Below are positions 51,570 through 62,889 of a DNA stretch of 64,000 bases, piece after piece (the first letter of the stretch is position 1; each line of letters starts with the position of its first letter). A model generated the notes under the pieces. It was not told the DNA's origin, searched no databases, and was given only the letters and a program-made list of their open reading frames with translations. Made by a program: the position numbers and the translations under genes. Location: positions 62,001-126,000 of the forward strand of contig JACDUA010000003.1 in the NCBI GenBank assembly GCA_013519935.1, given 5' to 3'. The stretch is from Ectothiorhodospiraceae bacterium WFHF3C12. Lineage in GTDB: Bacteria; Pseudomonadota; Gammaproteobacteria; Nitrococcales; Nitrococcaceae.

Positions 51570-51657
51570 ATTCGGTCGCCCGCCCCCGGGACAGCGGCCA
51601 TTCGAGTTATTCTTTATGGATGGCGACAGAGTATACGTGATGCCGGTCCGGTACCTG

Positions 51658-51945
51658 TCAACTGCAGCGGCCGCGACAGTGAAGCCCGGGGCTATTGGCG
51701 ACGCGCAGTCGTGACAGGTCCAGTCCCCAGTGGCTGTAAGCCGACGCCGCGCAGTTGCCCACGGCCGGACGACGCGCCTGGCGGTCGCCCCCGACATCCA
51801 CGATCGTCAGCCAGTGCTCCTGCCGCGAGGTGTCGCCGGCATAGGAGCAAACGAGCTCCCGCCAGAACTCACAGGCCTGCTCGGCGACCTGGATCCCCGC
51901 GAGGGAGAGAACCAGGTAGTTCCGCACCCACGGATTCAACATCAT
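51658..51945 (-). CDS. Small cysteine-containing protein, unknown
   Basis: The frame encodes 95 residues: a moderately hydrophobic start (NYLVLSLAGIQVAEQACEFW) followed by a polar region with Cys residues, ending CRGRCS. GAGGAGGG lies seven bases before the first of two adjacent ATGs (51945 and 51942), a very strong ribosome site that supports translation. No family is recognised. It sits between the diguanylate cyclase response regulator and the giant mshQ-like gene, all on the same strand, so it may be cotranscribed. Confidence 0.5.
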   Translation of the reverse strand: MMLNPWVRNYLVLSLAGIQVAEQACEFWRELVCSYAGDTSRQEHWLTIVDVGGDRQARRPAVGNCAASAYSHWGLDLSRLRVANSPGLHCRGRCS

Positions 51946-52078
51946 GCCTACCCTCCTCAGCGACCGGTCGGCGCCTGTAGCCGGCGCCTTGTTGCAGTCG
52001 TCGATTTCAGGTTTGCATGCACAAGGCAGCCAAACCGTGCCGCTCTTCGCAGAACCGGCGTCCGCGCTGAGGCCTGCT

Positions 52079-53725
52079 TCACATATCGCCGCGGACCGCG
52101 CCCTCGGCCAGCTCGACCCGGTCGCGTCCGGCCCGCTTCGCGGCGTAGAGCGCGGCATCGGCCCGCCCGGCGAGATTCAAGACGTCCTGTACCGGCGGTA
52201 CCGCCGCGATGCCGGCGCTGAAGCTCACGCTGAACACCTGTCCATGGGAGAAGTGCCGGATACTGCCGAAGGTTTTCCGTATCCCGTCGATGACCCGGGC
52301 GGCGTCCGCGGGCGGGGTATCGGGAAGGATGACGGCGAACTCCTCGCCGCCGTAGCGGCCGATAAAGTCGGTCGTGCGCAGACGTTGCCGCAGGACCCGG
52401 GCCAGGGTCTTGATGACCCGGTCCCCCACCGGGTGGCCGTAGGTGTCGTTCACGGCCTTGAAACGGTCGATGTCCAGCATGACGAAGGACACGACCGAGC
52501 CGTTTCGGGCCGTACGGGCCACCTCGATCTCCAGCTGCTCCTTGATGCGGCTGTGGTTGAGCAACCCGGTCAGGTTGTCCGTGACCATGAACGAGCGCAG
52601 CGTCCGGGCCCGCTCGGCGCGGATCGTCACCGACCGTATCAGGTGGGCGGGGCTGATGGGCTTGGTGAGGAAATCGTCGGCGCCCAGGCTCATGGCGTCC
52701 AGTTGCCGGTCTATCTCCGTCTCTCCGGAGAGGAAGACGATGGGTATGCTCTCGTAGACGGGCATCTGGCGGACGACCTTCGCAAGCTCGACGCCGTTGC
52801 AGCCCGGCATGTACATGTCCATCAGGATGAGATCGAAGGGCTGCGCGGCCAGCACGTCCAGCAGATCCTCCGGGTCGGAGACCACCGCGCATTCCATGCC
52901 CGCGCGCTGGAGTATGGCCGAGTAGTACTTCGCCTGCGTCCGGCTGTCCTCCACGATGACCACGTGGAAGCGGCGCTCCGGCTCCTGTCGCGTCGCCACG
53001 TCCAGGCCGTCCACCAGCTCGTGCATGTCCACCGGCTTGACGAAGAGGGCCGAGACGTCGGCGCGGGCCGCCCGCAGCCGGGATGCCAGTCCGCCTTCAT
53101 CCGCGAGTACCAGCACCGGCAGGTCAGGACCCGCCGCTGCGCGGACTTCCGCCACCGCCCCCTCCAATGCCAGTCCCGCGCCTCCCGGCGCCAGGTCCAC
53201 GATCACCGCGGACGGGCACTCACGCCGCAGACCGCCCGTCAGGGCAGCCAGATCCCGGAATCTGAGGATGGTGTACCCGAAGTGCGCCGCCTGGTGTTCC
53301 AGCTCCGCCGCGACTTCCGCGTCGCCCACCAGCAGGAAGACCGTGTGGCCCTGACGCCCTTCGACAACCGGTGCATCCGGTACGGACCGGGCTGGACCCG
53401 ATTCCGCCGGCGCTGCATCCGCCAGGCGTTTCAGGGCCTGGACGTAGTCTTGCAGGATGTCGCTGAACTCCTGGGTGGGGCGTTCCTCGCCATCGGCGAC
53501 GGGCCGGAGCATGACCTCGATAATGCTCGCCAGCTCCGCGAATTTGGGGTAGTTGAGGGCAAGTCCACCGGCGATCAGGCTGTGGACGATTTCCATGAGG
53601 GCGGACAGGTCCTCCGGCCGGACGTCCGCGTCCAGCTGGCCGCACTTGCCCTCGAGCCTGGCGACCAGGGTCGGCAGATCGGTTTCGTCCGGCTCGGCTT
53701 CTTCCCGCACCACTCGCTCCGGCAC
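52079..53725 (-). CDS. Multidomain response regulator with GGDEF (diguanylate cyclase)
   Basis: The predicted protein has about 548 residues. It starts with an Hpt-like helical region (LVARLEGKCGQLDADVRPEDLSALMEIVHSL), then a degenerate receiver (VFLLVGDAEVAAELE onward), then a true receiver (HVVIVEDSRTQAKYYSAIL, phospho-Asp in LILMDMYMPGCNG) and a GGDEF domain with an intact GGEEF and an inhibitory RxxD site (RTTD) five residues before it. It should make cyclic-di-GMP in response to phosphorylation, with product inhibition. The start is uncertain: GTG at 53725 has GGAG upstream, but the frame stays open to 53830. Confidence 0.85.
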   Translation of the reverse strand: MPERVVREEAEPDETDLPTLVARLEGKCGQLDADVRPEDLSALMEIVHSLIAGGLALNYPKFAELASIIEVMLRPVADGEERPTQEFSDILQDYVQALKRLADAAPAESGPARSVPDAPVVEGRQGHTVFLLVGDAEVAAELEHQAAHFGYTILRFRDLAALTGGLRRECPSAVIVDLAPGGAGLALEGAVAEVRAAAGPDLPVLVLADEGGLASRLRAARADVSALFVKPVDMHELVDGLDVATRQEPERRFHVVIVEDSRTQAKYYSAILQRAGMECAVVSDPEDLLDVLAAQPFDLILMDMYMPGCNGVELAKVVRQMPVYESIPIVFLSGETEIDRQLDAMSLGADDFLTKPISPAHLIRSVTIRAERARTLRSFMVTDNLTGLLNHSRIKEQLEIEVARTARNGSVVSFVMLDIDRFKAVNDTYGHPVGDRVIKTLARVLRQRLRTTDFIGRYGGEEFAVILPDTPPADAARVIDGIRKTFGSIRHFSHGQVFSVSFSAGIAAVPPVQDVLNLAGRADAALYAAKRAGRDRVELAEGAVRGDM

Positions 53726-53931
53726 CTGCCCTCGCTCCGCCCCCACCGTGTTGGCCGTGCTTCTGAAAACACGGCCCCTGCAGCAATATGGGCAAAGGCG
53801 CGCCAAGCGACGCGGCGACGCCCTGACCACCAGGTTGTTATTCCGCCAGTGTAGCCAGCAGGTTCCGGATCAACCGTGACCCTGTCACATAAAAAACCTT
53901 GCAGGGAAAGTATCGGGCGGAGCCGCCGGAG

Positions 53932-54267
53932 TCACATGAACCCGAGCTGGAGCCGGGCGGCCTCGGACATACGGTCCATGGTCCACTGCGGCTCGAACGT
54001 CAGCTGGACCTCGGCGGCCACGACGCCCTCGACCTGCTCCACGGCCGCCTTGACCATACCGGGCATCTGGCCGGCCACCGGGCAGGCAGGCGTGGTGAGA
54101 GTCATGATGACGTCGACGAAACCGTCCTCGTCCACGTCCAGCTCGTAAATCAGGCCCAGCTCGTAGATATCGATGGGGATTTCCGGGTCGTAGACGCACT
54201 TGAGCGCGGCGACGATACGCTCGCGAAGGGCTTCGGTGGCGCTGGTCTGGCCGGCAGCGTCGTTCAT
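53932..54267 (-). CDS. sufT: SUF-system Fe-S assembly protein, DUF59/MIP18 family (SufT-like)
   Basis: The 111-residue protein has the DUF59 hallmarks DPEIPIDIYELGLIY, a TPACPVAG segment with the conserved Cys, and a closing PQWTMDRMSE. SufT helps mature Fe-S proteins under high demand. It lies five bases after the sufU stop and is the last gene of the suf operon. A T-run at 53890-53895 (read on the minus strand, behind weak stems) may terminate the operon. Confidence 0.88.
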   Translation of the reverse strand: MNDAAGQTSATEALRERIVAALKCVYDPEIPIDIYELGLIYELDVDEDGFVDVIMTLTTPACPVAGQMPGMVKAAVEQVEGVVAAEVQLTFEPQWTMDRMSEAARLQLGFM

Positions 54268-54272
54268 GCCGC

Positions 54273-54716
54273 TCACTCCGTGCTGACGCTCTCGCGCTCT
54301 TCCAGCGCCGCGTGCAGCGTATGCCAGGCCAGCGTGGCGCACTTGACGCGGTTGGGGTAATCCTTGACCCCAGCGAGCACGGCGAGCTTGCCGAGCTCGG
54401 GGCTGGGCTCGACGTCATCGAGGGTGACCAGGTCGTGGAACTGCTCGAACAGCGCCTGCGCCTCCTCCACCGTCTTGCCCTTGATCGCCTCCGTGAGGAT
54501 GGAGGCGGAGGCGGTGGAAATGGCGCAGCCATCGCCCTGGAAGCTCAGGTCCTTGACGACGCCGTCTTCCACGTCGGCGTAGATGGTGACCTTGTCGCCG
54601 CACAGGGGGTTGTAACCGTCCGCGTGGTGAGTGTGCGGCTCCGCCACCCGGTAGTTCCGGGGGCGCTTGTTATGGTCCAGGATGACTTCCTGGTAGAGCT
54701 CGCGAAGGTCGGACAT
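54273..54716 (-). CDS. sufU: SufU, NifU/IscU-like sulfur acceptor and scaffold
   Basis: The 147-residue protein begins MSDLRELYQEVILDHNKRPRNYR and keeps the three SufU/IscU cysteines (NPLCGDKV, DGCAIS, VKCATLAWH). The 18-20 residue insertion typical of SufU (KGKTVEEAQALFEQFHDLV region) distinguishes it from IscU. It accepts sulfur from SufS, in some bacteria through a zinc-dependent Cys swap. It takes the place of SufE/SufA here. The ATG at 54716 fits the family N-terminus. Confidence 0.92.
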   Translation of the reverse strand: MSDLRELYQEVILDHNKRPRNYRVAEPHTHHADGYNPLCGDKVTIYADVEDGVVKDLSFQGDGCAISTASASILTEAIKGKTVEEAQALFEQFHDLVTLDDVEPSPELGKLAVLAGVKDYPNRVKCATLAWHTLHAALEERESVSTE

Positions 54717-54756
54717 CTCGTCGTTCAATACCTCGATGCGGGTGTCGGCGTGACGC

Positions 54757-56010
54757 CTAGCCGAACAGCTCCCGGACCTTGTCCAGGGCCGCCACCAGGG
54801 CGTCGACTTCGGCATGGGTATTGTACAGACCAAAGGACGCGCGTGCCGTGGCGGCTACGCCGTAGAAATCCATGACCGGCTGAGCGCAGTGGTGCCCGGC
54901 ACGGATCGCGACGCCGTTCATGTCCAGGATCGTGCCGATATCATGGGGGTGCGCCTGATCCATAGTGAACGACACCACGGCGGCCTTCTCCGGGGCCGTG
55001 CCGTAGATACGCACGCCCTCCAGCGCCGACAGCTGCCGCGTCGCGTAATCCAGCAGATCCGCCTCATGGGCCGCGATGGCGTCCAGTCCGACCTGCTGCA
55101 GGTAGTCGATGGCTGCGCCCAGACCGATGGTACCGACGATATTCGGTGTTCCGGCCTCGAACTTCTGGGGAACCTCCGCGAAGTCCGTCTTCTCGAAGGT
55201 GACGTAGCGAATCATGTCGCCACCGCCCTGGTACGGGCGCATGCCCTTGAGGTGCTCCATCCGGCCGTAGAGCACGCCAATGCCCGTGGGGCCGTAGAGC
55301 TTGTGGCCGGAGAAGCAGTAGAAATCGGCATCCAGATCGCGCACGTCGACACCCATGTGGGGCACCGCCTGCGCGCCATCCACGAGCACGGGAACGCCGC
55401 GTTCGTGGGCCAGGCGGATCATTTCCTTCACCGGGTTGACCGTGCCCAGCGCGTTGGAGACGTGGACGACGCTCACGAACCGGGTGCGCTCATTGAGTCG
55501 CGCCTCGAAGTCCTCCAGCCTCACGGTGCCGTCGGCCTGTAACGGCACCACGTTGAGCTGCGCCCCGGTCTCGTCGCGCAGCAGCTGCCAGGGCACGATA
55601 TTGGAGTGGTGCTCCATGCCCGTGATCAGGATCTCGTCTCCGGGCTTGAGACGCGGGCGCACGAAACTCTGGGCCACCAGGTTGATGGCCTCCGTCGTCC
55701 CGCGCACGAAGACGTTCTCCGCGGGCTGCTCGGCGCCCAGGAAGTCCGCCACCTTCGCCCGGGCCGCCTCGTAGGCCTCGGTTGAGCGCTGGGACAGCGC
55801 GTGCACACCACGATGAATGTTCGCGTAGTACTCGCGATAGCAGCGCTCCACGGCCTGGATGACCGCCTCGGGCTTCTGCACGCTGGCGGCGTTGTCCAGG
55901 TAAGCCAGGGGCTTGCCGGCAATCTCCTGCCGGAGAATGGGGAAATCCTGCCGCAGGCGCTCGACATCGAGCTTCGCGGCTTTCGTCTGGACGGGGGTCG
56001 GGGTGCTCAT
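54757..56010 (-). CDS. sufS: Cysteine desulfurase SufS
   Basis: The 417-residue PLP enzyme shows LDNAASVQKPEAV, the PLP lysine in SGHKLYGPTGIG and the persulfide Cys in RAGHHCAQPVM with the short group II loop. It removes sulfur from cysteine and feeds SufU. It overlaps sufD by four bases and precedes sufU by 40. Confidence 0.95.
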   Translation of the reverse strand: MSTPTPVQTKAAKLDVERLRQDFPILRQEIAGKPLAYLDNAASVQKPEAVIQAVERCYREYYANIHRGVHALSQRSTEAYEAARAKVADFLGAEQPAENVFVRGTTEAINLVAQSFVRPRLKPGDEILITGMEHHSNIVPWQLLRDETGAQLNVVPLQADGTVRLEDFEARLNERTRFVSVVHVSNALGTVNPVKEMIRLAHERGVPVLVDGAQAVPHMGVDVRDLDADFYCFSGHKLYGPTGIGVLYGRMEHLKGMRPYQGGGDMIRYVTFEKTDFAEVPQKFEAGTPNIVGTIGLGAAIDYLQQVGLDAIAAHEADLLDYATRQLSALEGVRIYGTAPEKAAVVSFTMDQAHPHDIGTILDMNGVAIRAGHHCAQPVMDFYGVAATARASFGLYNTHAEVDALVAALDKVRELFG

Positions 56011-57341
56011 ACCACCTCTCTAACGGTCTCGTCACCCGGCAGCCGGCGGAACAGCAGGCCGCGCTCATAATCGTGAAGACCGGAAACCTTGATCGGCTCC
56101 AGCATCTCGTTGGCGAAGGCGAACACCAGCATGCTCTTGGCGTCGGCCGGACCAACGCCCCTGGAGCGGAGATAGAACAGGGCCTCCTTGTCCAGCTGTC
56201 CCGTCGTGGATCCGTGCGAGCACTTCACGTCGTCGGCGTAGATCTCCAGGCGCGGATTGGAATGCGCCAGGGCCATCTTGGACATGAGCAGGTTGCGGTT
56301 CTCCTGCTGCGCATCGGTCTTCTGCGCACCCTCGGCCACCTTCACCAGACCATCGAAAACGGTCTCGGAACGGCCGTCGAGCACGCCCTTGAACACCTGC
56401 CGGCTGGTGGTGTGCTCGGTGTTGTGGCTCACCCACGTATGGTGATCGCAGAACTGCCGGCCCTCGGTCAGGTACAGGCCGTTGAGCTCCACGTCGGCCC
56501 CGGTGCCGTCCAGGTCCGCGTAGATATCCGTGCGCGACAGCTGCCCGCCGGCGGCCAGCGTGTGCATCCGCACCGCCGCGTCCTTTCCGGCACGGGTGCT
56601 CACCGTACCCAGCTGCCGGGCGGCATCGCCCGGTTCCTGAACACGGTAGTAGTCGAGTATGGCGCCGTCGGCGGCCACCAGCTCCGTCACGGGGCAGCTG
56701 AGATAATTCGCGCCGCCGCCGACATGCTGTTCCACGACCCTGAGCTCGGCGCCGGATTCCACGACCACCAGCAGCCGGGGATAGACCGCCTGCTCCTCGG
56801 AATCCGAGCTGGCGAAGACCACGCTGATGGGCGTCTCGCTCAGGCTGCCGCGGGCGGCGTGAATGACCATGACGTCCTGCACGAACGCGGTATTGAGCGC
56901 CGCGAACGGATGCTCGTCGACAGGGGCCAGCGTGCCCAGATGGTTCTCCACGGCCGTCGCCGCGGCGCCGTCCAGCTCGGACAGCGGCGCCGCCGTCACC
57001 CCGGCGGGCAGCTCGGCCCAGCGGGAACGCTCGGCATCGAACCGGCCATCCAGGAAGACCAGGCAGGGCCCCGCCTCCACCGCCGGGCGATAACCCGCCA
57101 GGACACTCGCTTCGCCGGCGGCCGGCTGGACGGTGTAATGGGTGTTCGCCACCTGGGACAGCCGCGTCTTGCGCCAGGACTCCTCCTTGCTGTGGGGGAA
57201 TCCGCGGCGCTCGAAGGCCTCGATGCCGCGCCGGCGCAGCGCCGTCAGCCACTCCGGCTCACCGTCGCGCGCGGGCGCATGCTCGAAGTCCCGGAGATAG
57301 ACGCTCTTCTGCTCAGCGATGGATTCAACGGGCTGATTCAT
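56007..57341 (-). CDS. sufD: Fe-S cluster assembly protein SufD
   Basis: The 444-residue protein has the SufBD beta-helix core and the C-terminal YADDVKCSHGSTTGQLDKEALFYLRSRG signature of SufD. With SufB and SufC it forms the SufBC2D scaffold. An N-terminal helical region (EWLTALRRRGIEAFERRGFPHSKEESWRKT) matches SufD rather than SufB. It is followed without a gap by sufS. Confidence 0.95.
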   Translation of the reverse strand: MNQPVESIAEQKSVYLRDFEHAPARDGEPEWLTALRRRGIEAFERRGFPHSKEESWRKTRLSQVANTHYTVQPAAGEASVLAGYRPAVEAGPCLVFLDGRFDAERSRWAELPAGVTAAPLSELDGAAATAVENHLGTLAPVDEHPFAALNTAFVQDVMVIHAARGSLSETPISVVFASSDSEEQAVYPRLLVVVESGAELRVVEQHVGGGANYLSCPVTELVAADGAILDYYRVQEPGDAARQLGTVSTRAGKDAAVRMHTLAAGGQLSRTDIYADLDGTGADVELNGLYLTEGRQFCDHHTWVSHNTEHTTSRQVFKGVLDGRSETVFDGLVKVAEGAQKTDAQQENRNLLMSKMALAHSNPRLEIYADDVKCSHGSTTGQLDKEALFYLRSRGVGPADAKSMLVFAFANEMLEPIKVSGLHDYERGLLFRRLPGDETVREVV

Positions 57342-57400
57342 GGTGTTGGCACACTCGTCGCGTTCGTGGGCTTGTTGCGCTCGTTCGCCGGGAGGCGGCC

Positions 57401-58156
57401 TCAGGCCGCCTGCTCGCCGAACATGGCATAGCCGGACTGCTCCAGCTCCTTGGCCAGCTCCTTGCCGCCGGACTTGACCACCTTGCCGCCCAGCAGCACG
57501 TGCACGTGGTCCGGCACGATGTAGTTGAGCAGGCGCTGGTAATGGGTAATCACCAGGAAGCCGCGCTCGGCGCTGCGCATGGCGTTGACGCCCTCCGCCA
57601 CGGTGCGCAGGGCGTCGATGTCCAGGCCCGAGTCGGTCTCGTCGAGAATGGCCAGCACCGGTTCCAGCACGGCCATCTGAAAGACCTCGTTGCGCTTCTT
57701 CTCGCCGCCGGAGAAGCCCTCGTTCACGGGACGCTGCAACAGCGTGTCCTCGAGCTTGACGGTCTTGGCGCGCTCGCGGATCAGCTGCAGGAACTCCATG
57801 GCGTCCATCTCGTCCTGGCCGCGATGCTTGCGGATCGCGTTGACCGCCGCCTTGAGGAAATAGGTATTGGATACGCCGGGGATCTCCACCGGGTACTGGA
57901 AGCCCAGGAACATGCCTTCGCGGGCCCGGATCTCCGGGTCCATATCCAGCAGGTCCTGGCCGTTGTACCGGATACTGCCCTGGGTGACCTCGTACGCCTC
58001 GTCACCCGCCAGGACCTTCGCCAGGGTGCTCTTGCCCGAGCCGTTGGGCCCCATGATCGCGTGAACCTCCCCGGTATTCAGGGTCAGGTTGATGCCCTTG
58101 AGAATCTCGGTGCCGTCGATGGCGGCGTGCAGGTTCTCGATTTCCAACAAAGCCAT
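57401..58156 (-). CDS. sufC: Fe-S cluster assembly ATPase SufC
   Basis: The 251-residue ABC-type ATPase has Walker A GPNGSGKST at 36-44, signature FSGGEKKRNE and Walker B LAILDETDSGLDIDAL. SufC drives conformational change of the SufBD scaffold. It is separated from sufB by 91 bp containing a REP-like hairpin and from sufD by 59 bp. Confidence 0.96.
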   Translation of the reverse strand: MALLEIENLHAAIDGTEILKGINLTLNTGEVHAIMGPNGSGKSTLAKVLAGDEAYEVTQGSIRYNGQDLLDMDPEIRAREGMFLGFQYPVEIPGVSNTYFLKAAVNAIRKHRGQDEMDAMEFLQLIRERAKTVKLEDTLLQRPVNEGFSGGEKKRNEVFQMAVLEPVLAILDETDSGLDIDALRTVAEGVNAMRSAERGFLVITHYQRLLNYIVPDHVHVLLGGKVVKSGGKELAKELEQSGYAMFGEQAA

Positions 58157-58200
58157 TACGTGTGGCCTCCGAAATACTTGTGTTCCAGCCCCAAGGCCCC

Positions 58201-58225
58201 CTGTAGGAGCGCCGCGAGGCGCGAA
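58201..58225. repeat. REP-like hairpin inside the suf operon
   Basis: CTGTAGGAGCGCCGCGAGGC followed by GCGAA contains GCGCC-GCGA-GGCGC, a 5-bp stem with a GNRA tetraloop. The sequence belongs to the broad TGTRGGAGCG type of REP found in many gammaproteobacteria. It lies between sufB and sufC and could adjust sufB versus downstream mRNA levels. Confidence 0.6.
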
Positions 58226-58247
58226 TCCCTATTCCATTCCGGCGGTG

Positions 58248-59679
<1,432 letters not shown>

Positions 59680-59696
<17 letters not shown>

Positions 59697-60165
59697 AGCG
59701 AACTCCAGTGAACTCCAGGGGATGAACCGTGCTTTCCGGCACGCCGACGCCCGGCGCGCCGCCCGGTTCACTCATCTCGGCCAGTGTTATGCGGGACAGC
59801 GCCTCGCGAACCACCGAGTTGATGCGGTTCCAGTTGGTGCTGACCGTGCAGTGGCTGCCGTACTGGCAGGCATCAACGCCGTCCTCGACGCATTCCGTTA
59901 GCGATATCGGCCCCTCCAGGGCCGTGATGATCTCCGCGACCGTGATCCGCTCGGCATCCCGGGCCAGCCCGTAGCCGCCCTTGGCCCCACGGTAGGAAAC
60001 CAGCAGCCCGGCCCGTGCCAGCTGCTTGAGGATCTTGCTGACCATGGGCTGCGGCAGACCGCCGTGCTCTGCCAGCCAGGCGGCATTGAAGCGCTCACCC
60101 GGGCTGCGCGCCAGCAGGCTCAGGATGCCTATCCCGTAGTCGGTTTCGCGGTTGATCCTGATCAT
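59680..60165 (-). CDS. Rrf2-family Fe-S regulator of the suf operon (SufR/IscR-like)
   Basis: The 161-residue protein has an Rrf2 winged helix ([46 protein letters not shown]) and a cysteine cluster [15 protein letters not shown] similar to the [2Fe-2S] site of IscR. Such SUF regulators repress the operon when clusters are plentiful. The ATG at 60165 has only a weak ribosome site. As first gene of the operon, it very likely regulates its own transcription. Confidence 0.9.
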
Positions 60166-60190
60166 CGCACTCGGGATTTTACCTCAATGT

Positions 60191-60236
60191 GGACCATATT
60201 GGTACTCTTTATTGGTGCGCCGCGGCACGATATCAA
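60191..60236 (-). promoter_or_regulatory. suf operon promoter with near-palindromic operator
   Basis: Read on the minus strand, TTGATA (60231-60236) is followed after about 17-18 nt by an AT-rich -10 candidate in AATAAAG (about 60208-60214), and then by GTACCA-ATA-TGGTCC (60191-60205), a 6-3-6 near-palindrome with one mismatch. The operator sits near the start point, in keeping with repression by the Rrf2 protein encoded immediately downstream. Confidence 0.45.
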
Positions 60237-60254
60237 GACGGCGCGGACAGACGC

Positions 60255-61316
60255 TCAGGCGAGTGCCACCGCCTTGACCTGGGCATAGACCGCCTGGCCT
60301 GGCGCCAGGGCCAGCCGCTCGGCGGAAAGCCGGGAGACCCACGACAGCAGGGCCGCATCGCCGACCGCTACCCGCACCAGCCGCTGGCCGGGCGCATCGG
60401 GGCGTTCCACGACCTCGGTAATGCGCCCCGGCAGCACATTGAGAATGCTAGTCTCGCTGGGCGGCTTCAGGGTCAGGGAGACATCCCGGGCGCGAATCCG
60501 CACCCGCAGACGCTCGCCCGGCTCGGCGGACTCACCGGGGAGCAGCAGCTTCTGGCCGGCAACCGTCGCCTCCGTCAGGTGGTAACCGGGCAACGGCCGG
60601 GGCGCGTGCGCCTCCAGCACCGCGCCGACGTCCTCACGCTGCGCGAGCGGCAGGTCCAGCCTCGAGAACATCTCGGTGACGCCGCCGCTGGCGACCACGC
60701 GCCCTTCGTCCATCAGCACGAGCCGGTCGGCCAGCCGGATCACCTCGTCCAGGCTGTGGCTGACGTGCACCACCGGAAGGGCGAGCTCCCGGGTCAGGCG
60801 TTCCAGGAAGGGCAATATTTCCTGCTTGCGGCGAGCATCAACGGCCGCGAGGGGCTCGTCCAGCAGCAACAGCCGGGGTTGGCTCAGAAGCGCGCGGGCA
60901 ACGGCGACCCGCTGCACCTCGCCGCCCGAGAGCGTATCCGGTCGCCTCGCCAGCAGGCGCTCGATGCCCATGAGCGCGACCGGCGCGTCCATCGCGGCCT
61001 CCTCGCAGCCGGCCCGGCGCATGGCGAAGCGCAGGTTGCCGCGCACCGTCAGGTGCGGGAACAGCCGGCCGTCCTGGAACACCATGCCGACGCGGCGGCG
61101 GTGCGCCGGCAGGAAATAGCCGTCGCGCTGCCAGTATTCGCCGCCCAGCGCCAGCTCGCCGGCGGGCCGTTCCAGCCCCGCCAGGCACCGCAGCAGGGTG
61201 GTCTTGCCGCTTCCCGATGGCCCGAAAACGGTCGTAACGCCACGCTCGGGCAGGCTCAGGGCAGCGTCCAGCAGGAACCCCGGGCGCCGCAGGCTCAGCC
61301 GCGCCTCCAGGCTCAC
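60255..61316 (-). CDS. modC: Molybdate ABC transporter ATP-binding protein ModC
   Basis: The 353-residue protein has Walker [13 protein letters not shown] (32-40 region), signature [16 protein letters not shown] and Walker [12 protein letters not shown], then a C-terminal TOBE (molybdate-binding) domain ([27 protein letters not shown]). It powers molybdate import. The GTG start overlaps the modB stop as GTGA. Confidence 0.94.
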   Translation of the reverse strand: MSLEARLSLRRPGFLLDAALSLPERGVTTVFGPSGSGKTTLLRCLAGLERPAGELALGGEYWQRDGYFLPAHRRRVGMVFQDGRLFPHLTVRGNLRFAMRRAGCEEAAMDAPVALMGIERLLARRPDTLSGGEVQRVAVARALLSQPRLLLLDEPLAAVDARRKQEILPFLERLTRELALPVVHVSHSLDEVIRLADRLVLMDEGRVVASGGVTEMFSRLDLPLAQREDVGAVLEAHAPRPLPGYHLTEATVAGQKLLLPGESAEPGERLRVRIRARDVSLTLKPPSETSILNVLPGRITEVVERPDAPGQRLVRVAVGDAALLSWVSRLSAERLALAPGQAVYAQVKAVALA

Positions 61317-61990
61317 GACCCGACCACCCGGGAGCGCCGGTTGGTGGCGTACACCACCGTCAGCAGGATCAGCGAGAAGAGCAGCAATCCCCCGGAGAGC
61401 AGGTGGGCCCGTCCGTACTCGAGCACCTCCACGTGGTCGTAGATGGCGATGGACAGGACCTGCGTTTCGCCGGGGATGTTACCGCCGATCATCAGCACCA
61501 CGCCGAACTCTCCCACGGTATGCGCGAACCCCAGCGTTATCGCGGTCACGAATCCACGACGCGCCAGCGGCACGGCCACCGTGAAGAACCGGTCCCACGG
61601 CCCGGCGCCCAGGCTGGCGGCGGCCTCCAGCGGGCCGTGCCCCACCGCCGCGAAGGCATCCCTCAGCGGCTGCACGACAAACGGCAGGGAGTAGATCACC
61701 GAGCCGACCACGAGCCCGGCGAACGTGAACGCCAGCGGCTGGGCGCCCAGGGCGTTCAGGAGCTGCCCGACCGGCCCGTTGGCCCCGAGCGTGATCAACA
61801 GGTAAAAGCCCAGCACCGTGGGCGGCAGCACCAGTGGCAGCGCGGTCAGAGCCTCGGCCAGGGGGCGCAGCCGATTGCGCGTGTGGGCGAGCCACCAAGC
61901 GAGCGGCGTGCCCAGCACCAACAGCACGATGGTGGTCACCGTCGCGAGCTTCAGCGTCACCCAGAGCGCCGCCAGATCCGGATCGGTCAT
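61313..61990 (-). CDS. modB: Molybdate ABC transporter permease ModB
   Basis: The 225-residue protein has five or six helices and the permease EAA-type loop [39 protein letters not shown] and [18 protein letters not shown] are characteristic of ModB. It overlaps modA (ATGA, 61987-61990) and modC (61313-61316) by four bases on each side. Confidence 0.95.
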   Translation of the reverse strand: MTDPDLAALWVTLKLATVTTIVLLVLGTPLAWWLAHTRNRLRPLAEALTALPLVLPPTVLGFYLLITLGANGPVGQLLNALGAQPLAFTFAGLVVGSVIYSLPFVVQPLRDAFAAVGHGPLEAAASLGAGPWDRFFTVAVPLARRGFVTAITLGFAHTVGEFGVVLMIGGNIPGETQVLSIAIYDHVEVLEYGRAHLLSGGLLLFSLILLTVVYATNRRSRVVGS

Positions 61991-62742
61991 GAGTCCCCGC
62001 CCGGGAGCCCGTAACCGAAGGCGGCGATCATTCGCCTCGCCTCCGCGCCGCGCAGGAATGACAGGAACCGCGCACCCGCATCCGCCGCGGTCAGGCGCAC
62101 GGCCTGTTGGTCGATGGGCGCGTAGAGGCGCTGCGGCACCAGCCAGCGGCTCTCCGGCGGCGCGTCATGCACCTGGGCCAGGGCGACCAGCCCGACCTGG
62201 GCGTTGCCGGTGGCCACATACTGATAGGTCTGAGCGATGTTCTCGCCCATCACGAGCCGGCCCCTTACCCGGTCCCACAGACCCGCGGCCTCCAGGGCCT
62301 GACGCGCGGCCTCGCCGTACGGTGCCGTTCTGGGGTTGGCGATGGATACGAAGCGCACGCCGGGTTCGACCAGGGCGTCCCATGGACGCGCGGGTAAAGC
62401 GCCGCCGCCGCGCCACAGCGCCAGTTGCCCGCGCGCGTAGGTAAAGCGGGAGTCGGGCAAGGCCAGACCCTGCTCCTCCAGCAACCGCGGACGGCGCGCG
62501 TCCGCCGCCAGAAACACGTCGAAGGGCGCGCCCTGGCTGATCTGGGCGTAGAGCTTGCCCGTGGAGCCGGCGCTAACCGTGACGGTGTCTCCGGACCGGG
62601 CCTCGAAAACCGGAACGAGCTGATGTACGGCGCCCAGGAAATTGGAGGCCACCGCCACGCGGACCTCCCCGGCAATGCCCTTGGGCGCGGCACCGATCAA
62701 CAGGGCCAGGATTGCGGCGAGCCGTATCGCAACGCGGCACAT
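61987..62742 (-). CDS. modA: Molybdate-binding periplasmic protein ModA
   Basis: The 251-residue protein has a signal peptide ([21 protein letters not shown]) and the ModA pattern [59 protein letters not shown], where Ser residues bind the oxyanion. It delivers molybdate (or tungstate) to ModBC. It is first in the modABC operon. No ModE-like regulator or clear ModE palindrome is seen upstream. Confidence 0.94.
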   Translation of the reverse strand: MCRVAIRLAAILALLIGAAPKGIAGEVRVAVASNFLGAVHQLVPVFEARSGDTVTVSAGSTGKLYAQISQGAPFDVFLAADARRPRLLEEQGLALPDSRFTYARGQLALWRGGGALPARPWDALVEPGVRFVSIANPRTAPYGEAARQALEAAGLWDRVRGRLVMGENIAQTYQYVATGNAQVGLVALAQVHDAPPESRWLVPQRLYAPIDQQAVRLTAADAGARFLSFLRGAEARRMIAAFGYGLPGGDS

Positions 62743-62889
62743 CGACTAGAGTCCTTCAGAAAAACGCCCCACTCGAGCCCCACGCAAGGCCCGCGGACCG
62801 CCAGTATATCGGCTCGCCGGGATGGTTCCCATGCGGGATGCCGGCGCTCTATTGTTCGCCGCTCGGCAGTCATATACGCTCCCGCGAAT

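Noticed and set aside
51630-51661. TTGACA and TATACT upstream of the giant mshQ-like gene as its promoter
   Set aside because: The hexamers are good but the spacer is 20 nt, too long for a normal sigma-70 promoter.
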